From an uncultured Campylobacter sp. (GTDB lineage Bacteria; Campylobacterota; Campylobacteria; Campylobacterales; Campylobacteraceae), in NCBI RefSeq assembly GCF_938030815.1, contig NZ_CALHII010000002.1:1-14231 (forward strand): a stretch of 14,231 bases of DNA. The letters are read 5' to 3'. The position numbers and the translations under genes are program-made. Numbering within the stretch: the stretch's first letter is position 1; each line of letters opens with the position of its first letter. The notes under the pieces were generated by a model that searched no databases, was not told the DNA's origin, and saw nothing but the letters and a program-made list of their open reading frames with translations. This document shows positions 13,508-14,231 of the stretch, in pieces.

Positions 13508-14231
13508 AAGAACTGACAACTAACATATTACAAGGAGATAGTGCAGAAGTGCTTAAAACACTTTCTGATAACTCTATTGACCTAATTGTTACCTCTCCCC
13601 CATACGCTGACCAGCGTAAGAGTACTTATGGGGGTATTTCTCCTGATAAATATGTAGAGTGGTTTTTACCTATTTCTGAACAGCTTTTAAGAGTACTAAA
13701 GCCTTCTGGCACTTTTGTATTGAATATCAAAGAAAAAGTAGTAAATGGGGAGCGTAGTACATATGTAATGGAACTTATCTTAGCAATGCGTAAACAAGGT
13801 TGGCTATGGACAGAAGAGTTTATATGGCACAAAAAAAACTCTTATCCAGGCAAATGGCCTAACCGTTTTCGTGATGCGTGGGAACGCTTATTGCAATTCA
13901 ATAAAAGTAAAAAATTTGCAATGTATCAGGAAGAGGTGATGGTTCCGATGGGTGATTGGGCAAAAAGTAGACTAAAGAATCTATCAGATACTGATAAACG
14001 TAGAGATAACTCTAAAGTGGGCAGTGGTTTTGGAAAGAATATATCTAATTGGGTAGACCGTGAAAAAGCCTATCCTACAAATGTTTTGCATTTAGCTACT
14101 GAGTGTAATAATAAGAAACACAGTGCAGCCTTCCCCGAAGAATTACCTGAATGGTTTATTAAGCTCTTCACAAAAGAAGGTGATACGGTGTTAGACCCTT
14201 TTGCAGGTTCAGGCACTACCTTATTTGTAGC
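13504..14231 (+). CDS. Site-specific DNA methyltransferase (N4-cytosine/N6-adenine, beta class), partial
   Basis: The enzyme methylates an exocyclic amino group in DNA with S-adenosylmethionine. The 242 visible residues begin with ILQGDSAEVLKTLSDNSIDL, then the catalytic motif IV TSPPYADQR (about 31-39), a variable target-recognition region with PGKWPNRFRDAWE, and near the cut end LDPFAGSGTTL, the SAM-binding motif I. Catalytic motif before SAM motif is the beta-class order. SPPY is common in N4-cytosine enzymes but occurs in N6-adenine ones too, so base specificity is open. The gene has no stop before the window ends; only the last part should be missing. A cognate endonuclease gene, if present, would lie beyond 14,231. 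Low GC sets it apart even from the aminotransferase fragment. Confidence 0.9.
   Translation, partial: MKELTTNILQGDSAEVLKTLSDNSIDLIVTSPPYADQRKSTYGGISPDKYVEWFLPISEQLLRVLKPSGTFVLNIKEKVVNGERSTYVMELILAMRKQGWLWTEEFIWHKKNSYPGKWPNRFRDAWERLLQFNKSKKFAMYQEEVMVPMGDWAKSRLKNLSDTDKRRDNSKVGSGFGKNISNWVDREKAYPTNVLHLATECNNKKHSAAFPEELPEWFIKLFTKEGDTVLDPFAGSGTTLFV

Overview
The window reads as two unequal parts. Positions 1 to about 12,800 look like the chromosome of a GC-richer, probably oral Campylobacter (gracilis/showae/rectus type). The support is the murC - small membrane protein - mutS2 gene order, which I recall from C. jejuni (Cj1054c-Cj1053c-Cj1052c), the family resemblances of the other proteins, and intergenic DNA full of AAATTT/TTTAAA words. 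From about 12,840 to the end the DNA is different: no AAATTT words, falling GC, and proteins that look like Bacteroidota (Flavobacteriia/Capnocytophaga-like). The species assignments come from memory and pattern only.

Layout. A possible gene end lies at the left edge. On the minus strand follow a DUF4272 protein (134-877), a doubtful small ORF (1008-1307), a PepE-type S51 dipeptidase with a twin-arginine signal (1541-2374) and a four-helix membrane protein (2569-3105) whose promoter sits inside a perfect inverted repeat. On the plus strand are a small MGMT/ATL-type alkyltransferase with an apparent one-base frameshift (3213-3511) and an hchA (Hsp31/DJ-1 family) gene carrying both a frameshift and an in-frame TAG (4174-5017). 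Next is a likely three-gene minus-strand operon: CorA-like transporter, small SUKH-like protein, and an O6-methylguanine-DNA methyltransferase with a large low-complexity insertion (7233 down to 5244). About 950 bp of gene-free DNA (7234-8179) holds strong hairpins and G-quadruplex motifs. Then comes the minus-strand cluster murC, membrane protein with a Q/N/S/A-rich repeat insert, and mutS2 (12,495 down to 8180).

The right end starts in the middle of a DegT/DnrJ/EryC1 aminotransferase that has lost its N-terminal part. It is followed by a 91-residue unknown protein overlapping by ATGA with a beta-class DNA methyltransferase that runs off the window. The junction falls between Campylobacter intergenic repeats and the inside of a Bacteroidota-like gene, so it is either a chimeric contig join or a recent illegitimate recombination.

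How the genes work together: murC serves peptidoglycan synthesis; mutS2 acts in ribosome rescue or recombination control; the two alkyltransferases and HchA all deal with chemical damage to DNA or proteins and lie within 3 kb. I see no CRISPR array, tRNA, rRNA, insertion sequence or phage, and no clear undescribed multi-gene system. The most unusual items are the junction, the two proteins with repeat insertions, the palindromic promoter at 3122-3158 and the G-rich structured block near 7470-7840.
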